DNA of 33,735 nucleotides from Candidatus Saccharimonadota bacterium (GCA_027345405.1 DAHWID010000006.1:1-33735); one strand, 5' to 3'; positions 15,382 to 26,171 are shown, counted from the first letter of the stretch. Program-made: numbers and translations. The notes: generated by a model not told the origin, from the letters alone.

Positions 15382-16611
15382 ATGCTTAATGTAAGTATGG
15401 ATGATCAAATGAGCGGGAACGAACCAGTGTCTCAAGACAACCAAAACACTAGTGAACCGCCCAAGGTGACCGATGAATCGAGTGTACCAAACCAAGTACC
15501 AGACGAAATCCACTCGGCTGAAACGTTTGCTGATTCTCGACTAATGAAACATTCTCACTGGCTAGTTTATCTTTATATAGTAGCGGCGCTGCTAGTGGTA
15601 GCTGGAGCGGGTCTGTACGCCTGGCGGCATAAATCTACTCATAAGACCGGCTCAAGTCAGGTTGTTGCTACTAGCCACACAAATGTCTGGACCGGCCAAG
15701 GCAATAGCACAAATTGGAGCAACCCCAAAAACTGGTCGCTCGGTTTGCCTCGCAACAATCAAAACATAGAAATTAATCTTTCCGACATTAGTGGATCTAG
15801 TGCACAAAAGCAGGTTAACTCTACATTTAACATGGATATAAATGGGCTGGATATCAAGAACCTGACTATAACCGGCAATAATCCAAATCTGCACTATATT
15901 CTTAAGGGTGCCCCGCTTAATCTAAGCGGTGGTATCTATGACACGGCAAGTAGTACTTCTCCAGCCGTCAGCTTAGAGTTGCCGATCATATTTGATGCTA
16001 ACAGTACAGTTTCGATGTCACCTAAAAGCAGTGGGCTTAACTTTTCGACGCTAGAATTTGGTAGCCATCAACTGAATGTAGCCGGCGTTGTTAACATTAA
16101 CACCATAGATGGCAGTGGAGAGCTGAATTTCATGGCGGGAACAGCGGTGGCTGAATCAACTTTTAGTGATCCGAGTGCAGCATTTAGCGGCAAGGTACTT
16201 ATCGGTGCGAACAACGTAGTCAATATGGCAGTGGCGCAAGTTGCACCGAATAATTATGTTAGTGCTTTTGGTAGTGGTAGTATCTCGATAGAGGGCGGAG
16301 GCTCCCTGTCGATAGTTTCTAGTACGTCTAATCCAGTTATAGCTAACGCCATCAGTATTATTGGCAACGGCCCGTTTCTACCCCCACCTGCGCGTGGCAA
16401 TTACGGTTCACTTAATTTATCTGCTTGTAGTTCTAATATTGATGCAACTTTCACGAATCAAGTTAGTTTGGCGGGTAATGCTGACATCGGGTGTACATTT
16501 TCTACACCTCTAAATAGTGCTAAAAATACGACAACGGCAGATTTTAAGCAGCTTAGCACCGGCAAGTACCATGTGTCGGAAGTACCTGGAAGTAACGTAT
16601 CAATTCTCTAG
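15382..16611 (+). CDS. Membrane-anchored surface protein with beta-rich repeats
   Basis: A 409-residue protein: an acidic, polar cytoplasmic N-terminus (1-55), one TM helix (about 60-80), then an extracytoplasmic region rich in Ser, Asn and Gly with many short beta-strand-like units (for example a WTGQGNSTNWSNPKNW opening and later LNVAGVVNINTIDGSGELNF). The opening resembles the autotransporter-like 'WxGxxxxxWxxxxNW' motif seen before parallel beta-helix repeats in bacterial surface proteins. A beta-helix adhesin-like fold is likely. ATG 15382 and ATG 15397 are both possible; a candidate -10 at 15374-15379 would put initiation near 15386 and favour 15397. The partner or ligand is unknown. 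Confidence 0.65.
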   Translation: MLNVSMDDQMSGNEPVSQDNQNTSEPPKVTDESSVPNQVPDEIHSAETFADSRLMKHSHWLVYLYIVAALLVVAGAGLYAWRHKSTHKTGSSQVVATSHTNVWTGQGNSTNWSNPKNWSLGLPRNNQNIEINLSDISGSSAQKQVNSTFNMDINGLDIKNLTITGNNPNLHYILKGAPLNLSGGIYDTASSTSPAVSLELPIIFDANSTVSMSPKSSGLNFSTLEFGSHQLNVAGVVNINTIDGSGELNFMAGTAVAESTFSDPSAAFSGKVLIGANNVVNMAVAQVAPNNYVSAFGSGSISIEGGGSLSIVSSTSNPVIANAISIIGNGPFLPPPARGNYGSLNLSACSSNIDATFTNQVSLAGNADIGCTFSTPLNSAKNTTTADFKQLSTGKYHVSEVPGSNVSIL

Positions 16612-16774
16612 CTCTTGATTTTGTAATTCATAGGTATTATGGTTGGCTAAGTAAGTACGAAATGAAATATAAGGCCTTCGATCCCCAAGCCAAAAGCACA
16701 TATGCTACTCCTTGCTAATAGTTTTCGCTTACATACTTTAGCTAAACATCTAGGAATGTTTCAGGCTTTCTAAT

Positions 16775-16780
16775 TACACT
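16775..16780 (+). promoter_or_regulatory. -10 of the 16791 gene, near-leaderless
   Basis: TACACT ends 10 nt before ATG 16791, giving a leader of only about 3-4 nt. The AGGATG at 16781-16786 lies too near the expected start of transcription to act as a full SD. Confidence 0.35.
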
Positions 16781-16790
16781 AGGATGATAA

Positions 16791-17681
16791 ATGAAGAATA
16801 AAGCACTCCAGGCAATCCATAATAAGCCACTGCTTTTAGTGGTAGTCGCAACACTGGTGCTGTTTTCGTTTGTCGCGTTTGCTGAGCTAATTGGCCTAAG
16901 TAGAGTACTTGATCGGATGTTTGACGCCGACGCAATCTGGTTGTTGCTGATTATAGGGGCACAATCGATTGCCTACTGGGCTTATGTTATACCATATAAG
17001 CACATTTTCAAGTTAAGTTATAAAGAAGCGACCCGGCATAGTTTTGCCGGTTTTCATCCGACACTGCCTCGTGGTGGCTTTAACTATGATGTTGTAACCC
17101 AATGTAAAATTGGCAAAAAAGCTCGCGCCTACTACTTGGGATTATGGGAGTATGCGGCTTTGGCTCCGGCGATCATGGTTGCTGCAATATATGCATATAT
17201 ACACGGCGCAGTACCGGCGCCGCTGTCATTACCCTGGATTATAGGCGTACCGGCAGGATCAATTATTTTCGCTACAGCAGTTTTATTACGTAAACGTTTC
17301 ACACGTTTTCCTAAAATGCATAAACTACTGGAATTTATGTTGGACATGTTAAGGCAGCAAAGTCCAAGGGAAATCTTTTGGCTAATGGGTGGAATGATAA
17401 TTTATTGGACTGGAGAAATATTTGCGCTTTGGGGGGCTTTGCAGTTGTTCCATGTTAGTTTGGGTTGGTTCGAACTCCTTATTGCCTATGGTACTGGATA
17501 TGTGGTTAGCCGCCGCAGCTTACCGCTTGGCGGAGCGGGGCTGGTGCTGGTTGGATTGGCTTTGTCGCTGCACTGGGTTGGCGCAGCATTGTCTGTAACT
17601 TTGCTTGTGGCGCTTGCTTACCAGGTGTTTAATTTGTTAATGCCAGTATTGTACCGTCGCCTTGCGGGCGCGCTGGCTTAA
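16791..17681 (+). CDS. Polytopic membrane protein, LPG-synthase-TM-like
   Basis: A 296-residue integral membrane protein with about seven helices and short basic loops. The pattern of an early helix pair, a Pro/Gly-bearing middle (a FHPTLPRGGFNYD stretch) and a late RRSLPLGGAGLVLVGLAL motif before the last two helices resembles the transmembrane region of lysylphosphatidylglycerol synthases and AglD-like UPF0104 proteins, which have a conserved P-x-x-G-G-x-G turn at this point. No cytoplasmic or extracytoplasmic enzymatic domain is attached. If correct, it could be a lipid flippase or lipid-modifying protein. It sits 41 nt upstream of the Fur-family gene, which has its own promoter. Confidence 0.45.
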   Translation: MKNKALQAIHNKPLLLVVVATLVLFSFVAFAELIGLSRVLDRMFDADAIWLLLIIGAQSIAYWAYVIPYKHIFKLSYKEATRHSFAGFHPTLPRGGFNYDVVTQCKIGKKARAYYLGLWEYAALAPAIMVAAIYAYIHGAVPAPLSLPWIIGVPAGSIIFATAVLLRKRFTRFPKMHKLLEFMLDMLRQQSPREIFWLMGGMIIYWTGEIFALWGALQLFHVSLGWFELLIAYGTGYVVSRRSLPLGGAGLVLVGLALSLHWVGAALSVTLLVALAYQVFNLLMPVLYRRLAGALA

Positions 17682-17688
17682 TCCTAAA

Positions 17689-17716
17689 TTGCAATATTGT
17701 ATCAATTTGTTACTCT
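17689..17716 (+). promoter_or_regulatory. Promoter of the Fur-family gene, leaderless, with dyad
   Basis: TTGCAA (17689-17694), 16-nt spacer, extended -10 TGT-TACTCT (17711-17716), 6 nt to ATG 17723. Two small dyads overlap it: CAATATTG at about 17692-17699 and ATCAA-N10-TTGAT (17701-17705/17716-17720). This fits autoregulation, which is an inference. Confidence 0.5.
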
Positions 17717-17722
17717 TGATTC

Positions 17723-18154
17723 ATGGACTATTCGCGTTTAGCCAAAGTTCTCTCTAGCAATGGCTGTAGCCTGACCCGGGCCAGGGAGCAAGTTTTTGGC
17801 GCACTGGTAGACAAAGAAGGCCTAACGATGAACGAGCTTATCGATGAACTCTCGGGAAAAGTTGATCGGGTAAGTGTTTATCGGAATGTGACTTTATTTG
17901 AAAAGCTCGGTATTCTGCAGCGGATCAGTAATGGATTTAAATACAAAGTTGAACTAAGCGATAACTTTAGCTCACATCACCATCATTTATCCTGTTCGCA
18001 ATGCGGACGGGTTATTAACATTAAAGCTGATCAATTAGAAGGAGCAATTAAGCAACTTGGCAAAGATCACGGGTTTGTTATTAGCGGACACCAAGTTGAA
18101 ATTCGTGGCAGTTGTGCGCAGTGTGTGCACGAACAAGACAAAGAAGTGGGATAA
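17723..18154 (+). CDS. Fur-family metal-responsive transcription regulator
   Basis: A 143-residue DNA-binding protein. The N-terminal winged helix contains RVSVYRNVTLFEKLGIL, the Fur-family recognition-helix region (VYR-x-L-x-x-L-type). A HHHHLSCSQCG stretch (about 87-97) and a closing GSCAQC supply the His cluster and the two Cys-x-x-Cys pairs of the structural zinc site. Length is normal. Whether it senses Fe (Fur), Zn (Zur), Mn (Mur) or peroxide (PerR) cannot be decided by eye. Its position after the VIT and NicO-like transporters makes them candidate targets. A -10 box ends 6 nt before the ATG, so the mRNA is probably leaderless, and dyads over its promoter suggest autoregulation. Confidence 0.9.
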   Translation: MDYSRLAKVLSSNGCSLTRAREQVFGALVDKEGLTMNELIDELSGKVDRVSVYRNVTLFEKLGILQRISNGFKYKVELSDNFSSHHHHLSCSQCGRVINIKADQLEGAIKQLGKDHGFVISGHQVEIRGSCAQCVHEQDKEVG

Positions 18155-18224
18155 ATCACGGCTGATTGAGCTAAAGTGCCCTTAAATATATAAACGTGCA
18201 CCTAAAAAGTACAAGGAGAAGCAT

Positions 18225-19382
18225 TTGACCCCTAAAAGACTAAGCCTAAATGCCGTTAAAGCACTGCTCATGCATCCACCGCAGTCGCCGGCCGTTACCA
18301 TTTATCTGCCGACACACAGACGCGCTTCTCCTCCTAAAATAAGCGCGGACGAAGTGCGACTAAAAAATCTTAAAAATGAAGCAGTTAAAATAATCCGAAC
18401 CCTTGATGAGGGTAAAAAATTTGCAGATGAATTCAATTCTCAACTTGATCGACTTATTGAAAGTCTGACTTTTTGGGAGCACCAGGACAAAGGTCTGCTT
18501 ATTTGCGCACGTCCCAATCTGTTTCAGTTGTTTTATTTGCCGTTAGATACTGAGGAATATTTAGCAGTAGATAAGATGTTTCATTTAGCACCAGTTTTAG
18601 GATTACTGGGTGACTTACAAAACTACTACGTGTTAGCTATTTCCCAGCATGAGCCGGCCCTGTTTAGCGGCGATTACTACCGCCTGCGCCGCTTAAATGT
18701 CGGCTTACCGCAATCGCTGCGACAGGCTTTGCAGATTGATGAGCCGGGAAGAATTAGCGAACAACAACACTCAGCCCGCGGCAATAACGGATATAACGGA
18801 CGCGGGGGCGACAAAGATATTGCGCAAGAAGAGCGATTAAGGTTCTGGCGCTTGATTGACCGTAAATGTTTAAAGTACATAAAGCGTGAGCGGCCGCTAT
18901 TATTAGCCGGTATTGAGAGCGAAGTCGCAGAGTATCTCGAGCAAACAAGCTACCCGTTTGTTATTAAAAAACACATCGAGGGCAGTTGGGGCAATTCTAA
19001 TTTGAACGAGCTTTTCCTGCAGGCTATAGCGATGATTAAACAAGAAGTAGTTGCTCCTAAGCATACTTCGGTAATTACTGAGTTCAAAAAGCTTAGAGGG
19101 AATATGTCGGAACTGACCGCGCACAACTTGATCGACATTATGACTGCCGCCGAGCAGGGACGTATAGCTAAGTTATTATTAGCCGGTATCCGTGTGACGA
19201 CCGATACGGTGCGTGAGGATCGCCGCCCCGCTGAAGTTATTAGTTTTCCTAACCAAGAAATGGCGGAAATTGTTAACAGAGTAGCCTTGGATGTTTGGAA
19301 TTCGAGGGGCAAAATAGTGCTACTTAAGAGCAATCAGATGCCGGTGAAAGGTGCAGTCATGCTTGCTGTGCTGCGCTACTAA
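18225..19382 (+). CDS. baeRF-family (release factor eRF1-like) protein
   Basis: A 385-residue soluble protein resembling the bacterial archaeo-eukaryotic release factor (baeRF) families: an N-terminal region containing TIYLPTHR, a middle domain with a long helix, the ISQHEPALFSGDYYRLRRL segment typical of these proteins, and a C-terminal region (LLLAGIRVTTD, then LKSNQMPVKGAVMLAVLRY) like the eRF1 domain 3/pelota-type fold. Such proteins are proposed to act on stalled ribosomes or in peptidyl-tRNA hydrolysis. A low-complexity Gly/Asn insert occurs near residue 185. Start is TTG 18225, supported by AAGGAG at 18213-18218 with 6-nt spacing. It converges on the next gene with a 4-nt stop-stop overlap. 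Specific baeRF subfamily is not assigned. Confidence 0.65.
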   Translation: MTPKRLSLNAVKALLMHPPQSPAVTIYLPTHRRASPPKISADEVRLKNLKNEAVKIIRTLDEGKKFADEFNSQLDRLIESLTFWEHQDKGLLICARPNLFQLFYLPLDTEEYLAVDKMFHLAPVLGLLGDLQNYYVLAISQHEPALFSGDYYRLRRLNVGLPQSLRQALQIDEPGRISEQQHSARGNNGYNGRGGDKDIAQEERLRFWRLIDRKCLKYIKRERPLLLAGIESEVAEYLEQTSYPFVIKKHIEGSWGNSNLNELFLQAIAMIKQEVVAPKHTSVITEFKKLRGNMSELTAHNLIDIMTAAEQGRIAKLLLAGIRVTTDTVREDRRPAEVISFPNQEMAEIVNRVALDVWNSRGKIVLLKSNQMPVKGAVMLAVLRY

Positions 19383-19873
19383 CAGCCACTGCTTAAAAGT
19401 GCAGTCGGGTTGATATTAAAATGCCAACCGTAGTATAGCGATGCCAGGGTGTAAATCGAGGATTCTAGCGGTGCACTAATAATTGGCGAGGAATCGACAT
19501 TGGCATCGTTGCCGTCAAAGCAAATCGCTTGTTCTACTTGGGTAGCTGTGGGGCTATAGCCTAGCTTCATAACTCTTGGTTCAAGCGCAGCCAGTGCATT
19601 CCAGGCCTGCACGTTTATCTCGTTGCCTGAGCAGGTGATTGGTGACGGGTTGCCATTAGATGCATATGTTAAACTTACACTACATTCATTAGCTTTCGGC
19701 GGTACGGTCGCGGGCTTTAGAATGCTAACGTTAGTAGTCCCGGTTGGTACGGCTTGAGTGCTGATCGTGGGCGATGAACCGCCGCTTAAAGCTCCAAAGA
19801 TAGCAATTCCGCCAAAAATCACGACCAAAAAGGCGACAACAGCAATAATGAACGGAGTAACAGGTTGTTTCAT
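19379..19873 (-). CDS. Membrane-anchored extracytoplasmic protein, unknown
   Basis: A 164-residue protein with a short cytoplasmic start, one TM helix (about residues 7-30) and an extracytoplasmic domain. A Ser/Thr/Pro linker runs to about residue 60, followed by a compact domain with four cysteines (C63, C80, C117 and the C-terminal C164), which could form two disulfides. No family is recognised. Its stop overlaps that of the baeRF-like gene by 4 nt on the opposite strand. Upstream on the minus strand an extended -10 (TGA-TAAAAT, 19883-19888) ends 9 nt before the ATG and there is no SD, so it too is near-leaderless. Confidence 0.7.
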   Translation of the reverse strand: MKQPVTPFIIAVVAFLVVIFGGIAIFGALSGGSSPTISTQAVPTGTTNVSILKPATVPPKANECSVSLTYASNGNPSPITCSGNEINVQAWNALAALEPRVMKLGYSPTATQVEQAICFDGNDANVDSSPIISAPLESSIYTLASLYYGWHFNINPTALLSSGC

Positions 19874-19931
19874 GACGGAAATATTTTATCATGGGGTGAC
19901 GTCTCGCTGGATGCATAAGGTTAAACTAAGC

Positions 19932-19937
19932 TATACT
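19932..19937 (+). promoter_or_regulatory. Candidate -10 for the tRNA pair
   Basis: TATACT lies 15 nt before the first tRNA base, giving a leader of about 9 nt. A TATAAT at 19945-19950 is too close to the tRNA to be its -10 for a transcript with any 5' leader. Confidence 0.35.
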
Positions 19938-19952
19938 TTAGGGGATATAATT

Positions 19953-20026
19953 GGTGCCGTGGCGGAGTGGTGACGCAGAGGTCTGCAAAACCTTTTATGC
20001 CAGTTCGATTCTGGTCGGCACCTCCA
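19953..20026 (+). tRNA. tRNA-Cys (anticodon GCA)
   Basis: Acceptor GGTGCCG (19953-19959) pairs with CGGCACC (20016-20022), discriminator T, and CCA encoded at 20024-20026. The anticodon loop reads CTGCAAA (GCA). The T-arm TTCGATT loop and flanking CCAG/CTGG stem are present. Confidence 0.93.
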
Positions 20027-20034
20027 AAATGTAA

Positions 20035-20122
20035 GCGCGGGTGTCGTAATTGGTAGCCGAGACAGACTTAAAATCTGTTGCCCTAATCGGGCGTGCGGGT
20101 TCGATTCCCGCCCCGCGCACCA
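20035..20122 (+). tRNA. tRNA-Leu (anticodon TAA)
   Basis: Acceptor GCGCGGG (20035-20041) pairs with CCCGCGC (20112-20118), discriminator A, CCA encoded at 20120-20122. The anticodon loop CTTAAAA gives TAA. A long variable arm (GCCC-TAAT-CGGGC region) marks a class II tRNA. It follows tRNA-Cys by 8 nt, so the two are co-transcribed. Confidence 0.93.
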
Positions 20123-20156
20123 CTTATGTTTAGTTACCCCTGTTATTAGCATAAGA

Positions 20157-20169
20157 GCTTTGATATAAT
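20157..20169 (+). promoter_or_regulatory. Promoter of the F1-like ATPase operon
   Basis: GCTTTGATATAAT with TATAAT at 20164-20169 and TG two bases upstream of it. The same 13-mer precedes the LCP gene at 5191. Unlike that gene, this one leaves a leader of about 40 nt before ATG 20216. Confidence 0.65.
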
Positions 20170-20215
20170 AGGCTAAGATCTGATTATCTAAAGAGACAAA
20201 AATCAAGACAAGCTT

Positions 20216-21055
20216 ATGCAGCACTCCCGGCGAAAAACTAACACGTTTGCCAAATTACTGAGCCTGCTGTTATTAACCATGGCATCAATTGGGCTGTTTG
20301 GCGCTTTAGTTACAGCTGATCCGTTAATCACCCAAGGTTTTGATACCACCCAGAATTTAAGTATCGGGTCCATCGTCAGTGCGGTGCCCGGCTCGCAAAA
20401 CAGCGTGGCAAGCGCCAATTTGACTAATGCCCGTTCGTTAATCGGCGTAGTGATCGCCAGCAATAATGCCGAAGTGTCACTGACAAGCGGGATTAACCAG
20501 GTACAAGTGGCAACTAGTGGGATTAACCAAGTGTTAGTTTCCAATTTAAACGGTGCCATCAAAACCGGTGACGAAATTACTGCTTCACCTATCAGCGGTG
20601 TCGGTATGTTGGCAACCGATAACGCCGAAGTTATTGGAACCGCCCAGGGTAATTTTCCAAATACCACTGCCCAAAAGCAGACTATTGCAACGAGTAGCGG
20701 TAAGCAGACCGTCGAAATCGGCGATGTGTCGGTACTAGTGAGTGTTGGATATTACACCAAACAACCGCCGAAAACCCTGATCCCGACTGCGATTCAAAAC
20801 CTGGCTAATGCGATTGCCGGTAAGACGGTCAAGACTTTGCCAATAATCTTAAGTGCGGTCATTTTCTTCCTGACCTTAATTGTCGTAGTGGCGATTGTTT
20901 ATTCAATGATCCATGGCAGCATTATTTCGGTTGGTCGCAATCCAATGGCTCAATCTGCCATTTATCGCAACGTTATGCAGATGTCGGCGCTCGTTGTAGC
21001 CATAGTTGCAGTTGCGCTGTTTGTTATTTTCATGATATTAACGAGGTTAAGCTAA
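20216..21055 (+). CDS. F-ATPase c-like hairpin fused to an extracytoplasmic domain, ion-binding Glu replaced by Val
   Basis: A 279-residue protein in the atpE position of an F1-type operon. Segments: signal or TM helix (about 12-33); extracytoplasmic beta-rich domain (35-200) with a small repeat (TSGINQV at 90-96 and 100-106); TM helix (208-230); polar loop with GRNP (240-243); TM helix (256-276). The last 70 residues resemble subunit c: the loop RNP matches c's RQP/RNP, and 15-17 residues after the Pro stands ALV, as in the ALVE of many c subunits. At the +18 position, where c carries its Glu or Asp, this protein has Val261. Topology also matches c, with the loop cytoplasmic. I infer a ring-forming anchor that cannot carry protons or sodium. 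No convincing SD precedes the ATG. Function of the outer domain is unknown. Confidence 0.6.
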   Translation: MQHSRRKTNTFAKLLSLLLLTMASIGLFGALVTADPLITQGFDTTQNLSIGSIVSAVPGSQNSVASANLTNARSLIGVVIASNNAEVSLTSGINQVQVATSGINQVLVSNLNGAIKTGDEITASPISGVGMLATDNAEVIGTAQGNFPNTTAQKQTIATSSGKQTVEIGDVSVLVSVGYYTKQPPKTLIPTAIQNLANAIAGKTVKTLPIILSAVIFFLTLIVVVAIVYSMIHGSIISVGRNPMAQSAIYRNVMQMSALVVAIVAVALFVIFMILTRLS

Positions 21056-21068
21056 GGGGGCGGGCAAA

Positions 21069-21689
21069 ATGAACATCGCATTTGAAATTTTTCTCTACAT
21101 TGATGTATTTATCATTGGGGTGGTGGCCGCAGTGGCTTTTTATCATGCGCGGGCTCACTTTAAACCGCAGCCATCAGCTAAGCACCTGACAACGGCCGCC
21201 AAAGAAGTTAACCTGAGCAAAGACGTCCGCGATAAACTGCTACTTGAATCGCAGCAGAACTACCAGCATATTTTAGACCAAGCTGCAGTTGATCTCAGTC
21301 ATGAGCTAGCCGTGACGGCCGAAAAAATTAACACCACAATTAAAAATCTAGCAGCAGATATTATTACCAAAGAGCTTGAAGGTTTCGAAAAGTTATTTAA
21401 GGACTACCAGCAAACAGCGGCGAACGAACTGACAGCTGCTAGCACCCAAACCGAAACATATCAAAAGGAATTAAAAGCCAAACTGGATGCCCAGACTGAA
21501 CAAGAACGCCAGCGGTTAGTATCCCTGATTGACAATCAGCTAGCCGATGCGGTTTTATCTTTCTTAAATGAAGCCATGCAACACGAAGTCGATCTTGGTG
21601 CACAAGCTGACTATCTGATCAAATTACTTGATGAGCATAAGAGCGAGTTTAAAGAAGCGGTGGTGGGACATGAATCAGCTAAAGCTTGA
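21069..21689 (+). CDS. atpF: F-type ATPase subunit b-like stalk protein
   Basis: A 206-residue protein with one N-terminal TM helix (about residues 5-26), a short basic turn and then an almost continuous, highly charged helix to the C-terminus (Glu, Lys, Gln and Ala rich), the build of the peripheral-stalk subunit b. It is somewhat longer than the usual 160-170 residues. AGGGGGCGGG just upstream of ATG 21069 is a strong ribosome binding site. It follows the c-like gene by 13 nt and overlaps the delta-like gene by 20 nt, in the normal atp order. By position and architecture it should tether the delta/alpha head to the membrane. Confidence 0.75.
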   Translation: MNIAFEIFLYIDVFIIGVVAAVAFYHARAHFKPQPSAKHLTTAAKEVNLSKDVRDKLLLESQQNYQHILDQAAVDLSHELAVTAEKINTTIKNLAADIITKELEGFEKLFKDYQQTAANELTAASTQTETYQKELKAKLDAQTEQERQRLVSLIDNQLADAVLSFLNEAMQHEVDLGAQADYLIKLLDEHKSEFKEAVVGHESAKA

Positions 21690-22164
21690 TGAATCAATTA
21701 GCTCAAGTGAGGATTTGCGGGCGGTGATTGAAGAAATCAAGTCATATAAGTCAGCCTTCCGTCAGGCACAGATTAAAGCTGCAGTCAGTCACCACTCAGG
21801 CCGCCAGCCATTGCCTGAACTGTCTGCCCCCGCCGCGGCAATGCTCAACCAGTTCCGTAGCGGTTCGAAACCAATCATCAATGAAACGATTGAACAGGCT
21901 TTAGTTGAACTCGAGCGGGTGTTTACCCAAGCCGTTAAAATCAGGGTGGTTTTGGCTGCCCCGGCACCCAATAGTCTAAAACGGCGTTTAACCGACTGGA
22001 TGCGCAACAATATAGCTAAGGATCTATTGATTGACTATCGTTACGATAGCGGGATTTTAGGCGGCATGGTAATAATTGCCGGAAGCCATATATATGATTG
22101 GTCCTTCCGCCGCGATTTGCAGGCGAAGAGTGATAAGTTGAAAGAGGTTATATCGCGTGTTTGA
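21670..22164 (+). CDS. atpH: F-type ATPase subunit delta (OSCP)-like
   Basis: A 164-residue soluble protein. The C-terminal part carries DYRYDSGILGGMVIIAG followed by IYDWSFRRDLQ, matching the delta/OSCP signature in which a conserved Gly-Gly precedes a short strand and a closing D-x-S-x-x-x-x-L segment. The N-terminal helical domain is more divergent. The frame is open from 21628, but ATG 21670, preceded by GGTGGGA, starts at a sensible place and gives the usual family length. It overlaps the b-like gene by 20 nt and the alpha-like gene by 8 nt, so translation is coupled. Role: link between stalk b and the alpha crown. Confidence 0.75.
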   Translation: MNQLKLDESISSSEDLRAVIEEIKSYKSAFRQAQIKAAVSHHSGRQPLPELSAPAAAMLNQFRSGSKPIINETIEQALVELERVFTQAVKIRVVLAAPAPNSLKRRLTDWMRNNIAKDLLIDYRYDSGILGGMVIIAGSHIYDWSFRRDLQAKSDKLKEVISRV

Positions 22165-23648
22165 CAATCAGAAATTCACTAAATTAGTCGAGTCCAATAA
22201 CTTAACCGGTGAAGTCGTTTCAACTAATGGTTTTATAGTTGAAGTTAAGGGTTTAGAGGGCGTGCGGTTAGGAGCAATGGTACTTTTCAGCGACGGACAA
22301 CGCGGTCTGGTACGCGAGGCTTACGGCGATCGCGTGATTTTATTCAATATCGATTCGGAACATATTGCGCCTGGTACTTTAGCGGTGGTTGAGAACGATT
22401 TACTGCAAGTACCGGTCGGCAAAGAGTTAATCGGGCGGGTGGTTACGCCGATGGGTAATCCAATTGACGGCAAGGGACCGCTAAAAGCTAAAAAGCTTTC
22501 AGGTGTTTTTAACCCGGCGCCTGGGATTATGGCCCGTAGTATGCTTAATGAGCAACTGGCAAGTGGCGTACCGGCTGTAGATATGTTCTTTCCGATTGTG
22601 TTGGGACAGAGGATTGCCATTTTGGGCGACTCGAAGTCCGGTAAAAGTACCTTCTTAAGCCAGCTGGCAGCTAATCAGGCCGGTACTGACCGGATTGTAG
22701 TTTACGCCATGGTTGGTAAGCGTAAAGTCGACATTGAATCGCTCCTAAATGGCTTAAATACTAGCGGAGCGATACAACATACAATCGTTGTCATTGCCGA
22801 CATCTTTGATTCCCTAACTTTGTCTTACCTGGCACCTTATGCAGCCTGCGCGATGGCCGAGGAGCTATGGCACCAGGGTCATGACGTTGTTATTATTTAT
22901 GACGATTTATCCAGCCATGCTGAGGCCTACCGGCAATTGTCGCTTATCCAGGAAGTTGATCCTGGAAGGGATAGTTATCCTGGAGATATTTTTTATGCCC
23001 ATAGCTCGCTCCTTGAGCGTGCTGGAAAACTACTCGACGGCGACAAAACACTCACTGCCTTACCGGTGGTCGTAACTCCCAATAACGACATTACTGCCTA
23101 TCTTTCGACCTCCATTATGTCGATTACTGACGGGCAGATTATCTTTGATTTGAATGCCTTTAGAGCCGGTATCCGGCCGGCCATTAATGCTGGTTTAAGC
23201 GTTTCACGGGTTGGCGGCCAGGCGCAAACGGTGCGGCAGAAACGTTTAAGCGGGACCTTATTCCAAAAAGTTGCCGCCTACCACCAGGCAGAAGAGTTTG
23301 CACATTTTGGCTCTAACCTGTCGAAAGAAGCGGCGAGAGATCTCAAGCTTGGTCAGCAAATTTATGCCGTACTCCACCAAATGCCGGAGGAACTATACAG
23401 CTTGACTGAACAGCAGTTGGTACTGGAAACAGTGTTGCTGGGCAATGCGCAGGTAGAAATCGACATTGATGCTTTAAAGAAATCCGCTAAGGAAGCTGCA
23501 CCTAAAGTAAAAACTGAAGAAGATTTTGACAAGCTGGAGGCCGAATTACTGAAGCGGCACTCATATGCTATTGCCGGGGACGAACCTAAACCGCCAGCTG
23601 ATCAGGCTGATTCTAATCCGAGTGAAGAAAAACCAGAAGAGGCAAAAA

Positions 23649-23662
<14 letters not shown>
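22157..23662 (+). CDS. atpA: F-type ATPase subunit alpha, divergent
   Basis: A 501-residue protein starting at GTG 22157. Domains in order: beta-barrel crown (about 1-80), nucleotide-binding domain with Walker A GDSKSGKST (157-165, Lys163), YLAPYAACAMAEEL, VIIYDDLSSHAEAYRQLSL, YPGDIFYAHSSLLERAGKL, and the arginine-finger motif SVSRVGGQAQ with Arg351. These match subunit alpha closely. Departures are the Walker A (canonical alpha has GDRQTGKT), a VGKRK in place of IGQK, and a low-complexity Lys/Glu/Pro tail of about 60 residues after the helical domain. The intact arginine finger implies that catalysis at the neighbouring beta sites is kept. It overlaps both neighbours, as in a tightly coupled operon. 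Confidence 0.88.
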
Positions 23663-26165
<2,503 letters not shown>

Positions 26166-26171
26166 ATAAAA

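Noticed and set aside
15283-15513. 76-codon minus-strand frame overlapping the start of the 15382 surface protein
   Set aside because: Its coding half is antisense to a well-supported gene, it has no SD or promoter, and its Tyr/His/Ile-rich composition looks like translated AT-rich spacer.
19945-19950. TATAAT as the tRNA-Cys promoter
   Set aside because: It ends only 2 nt before the mature tRNA, so transcription would begin inside the tRNA. The TATACT at 19932 is better placed.
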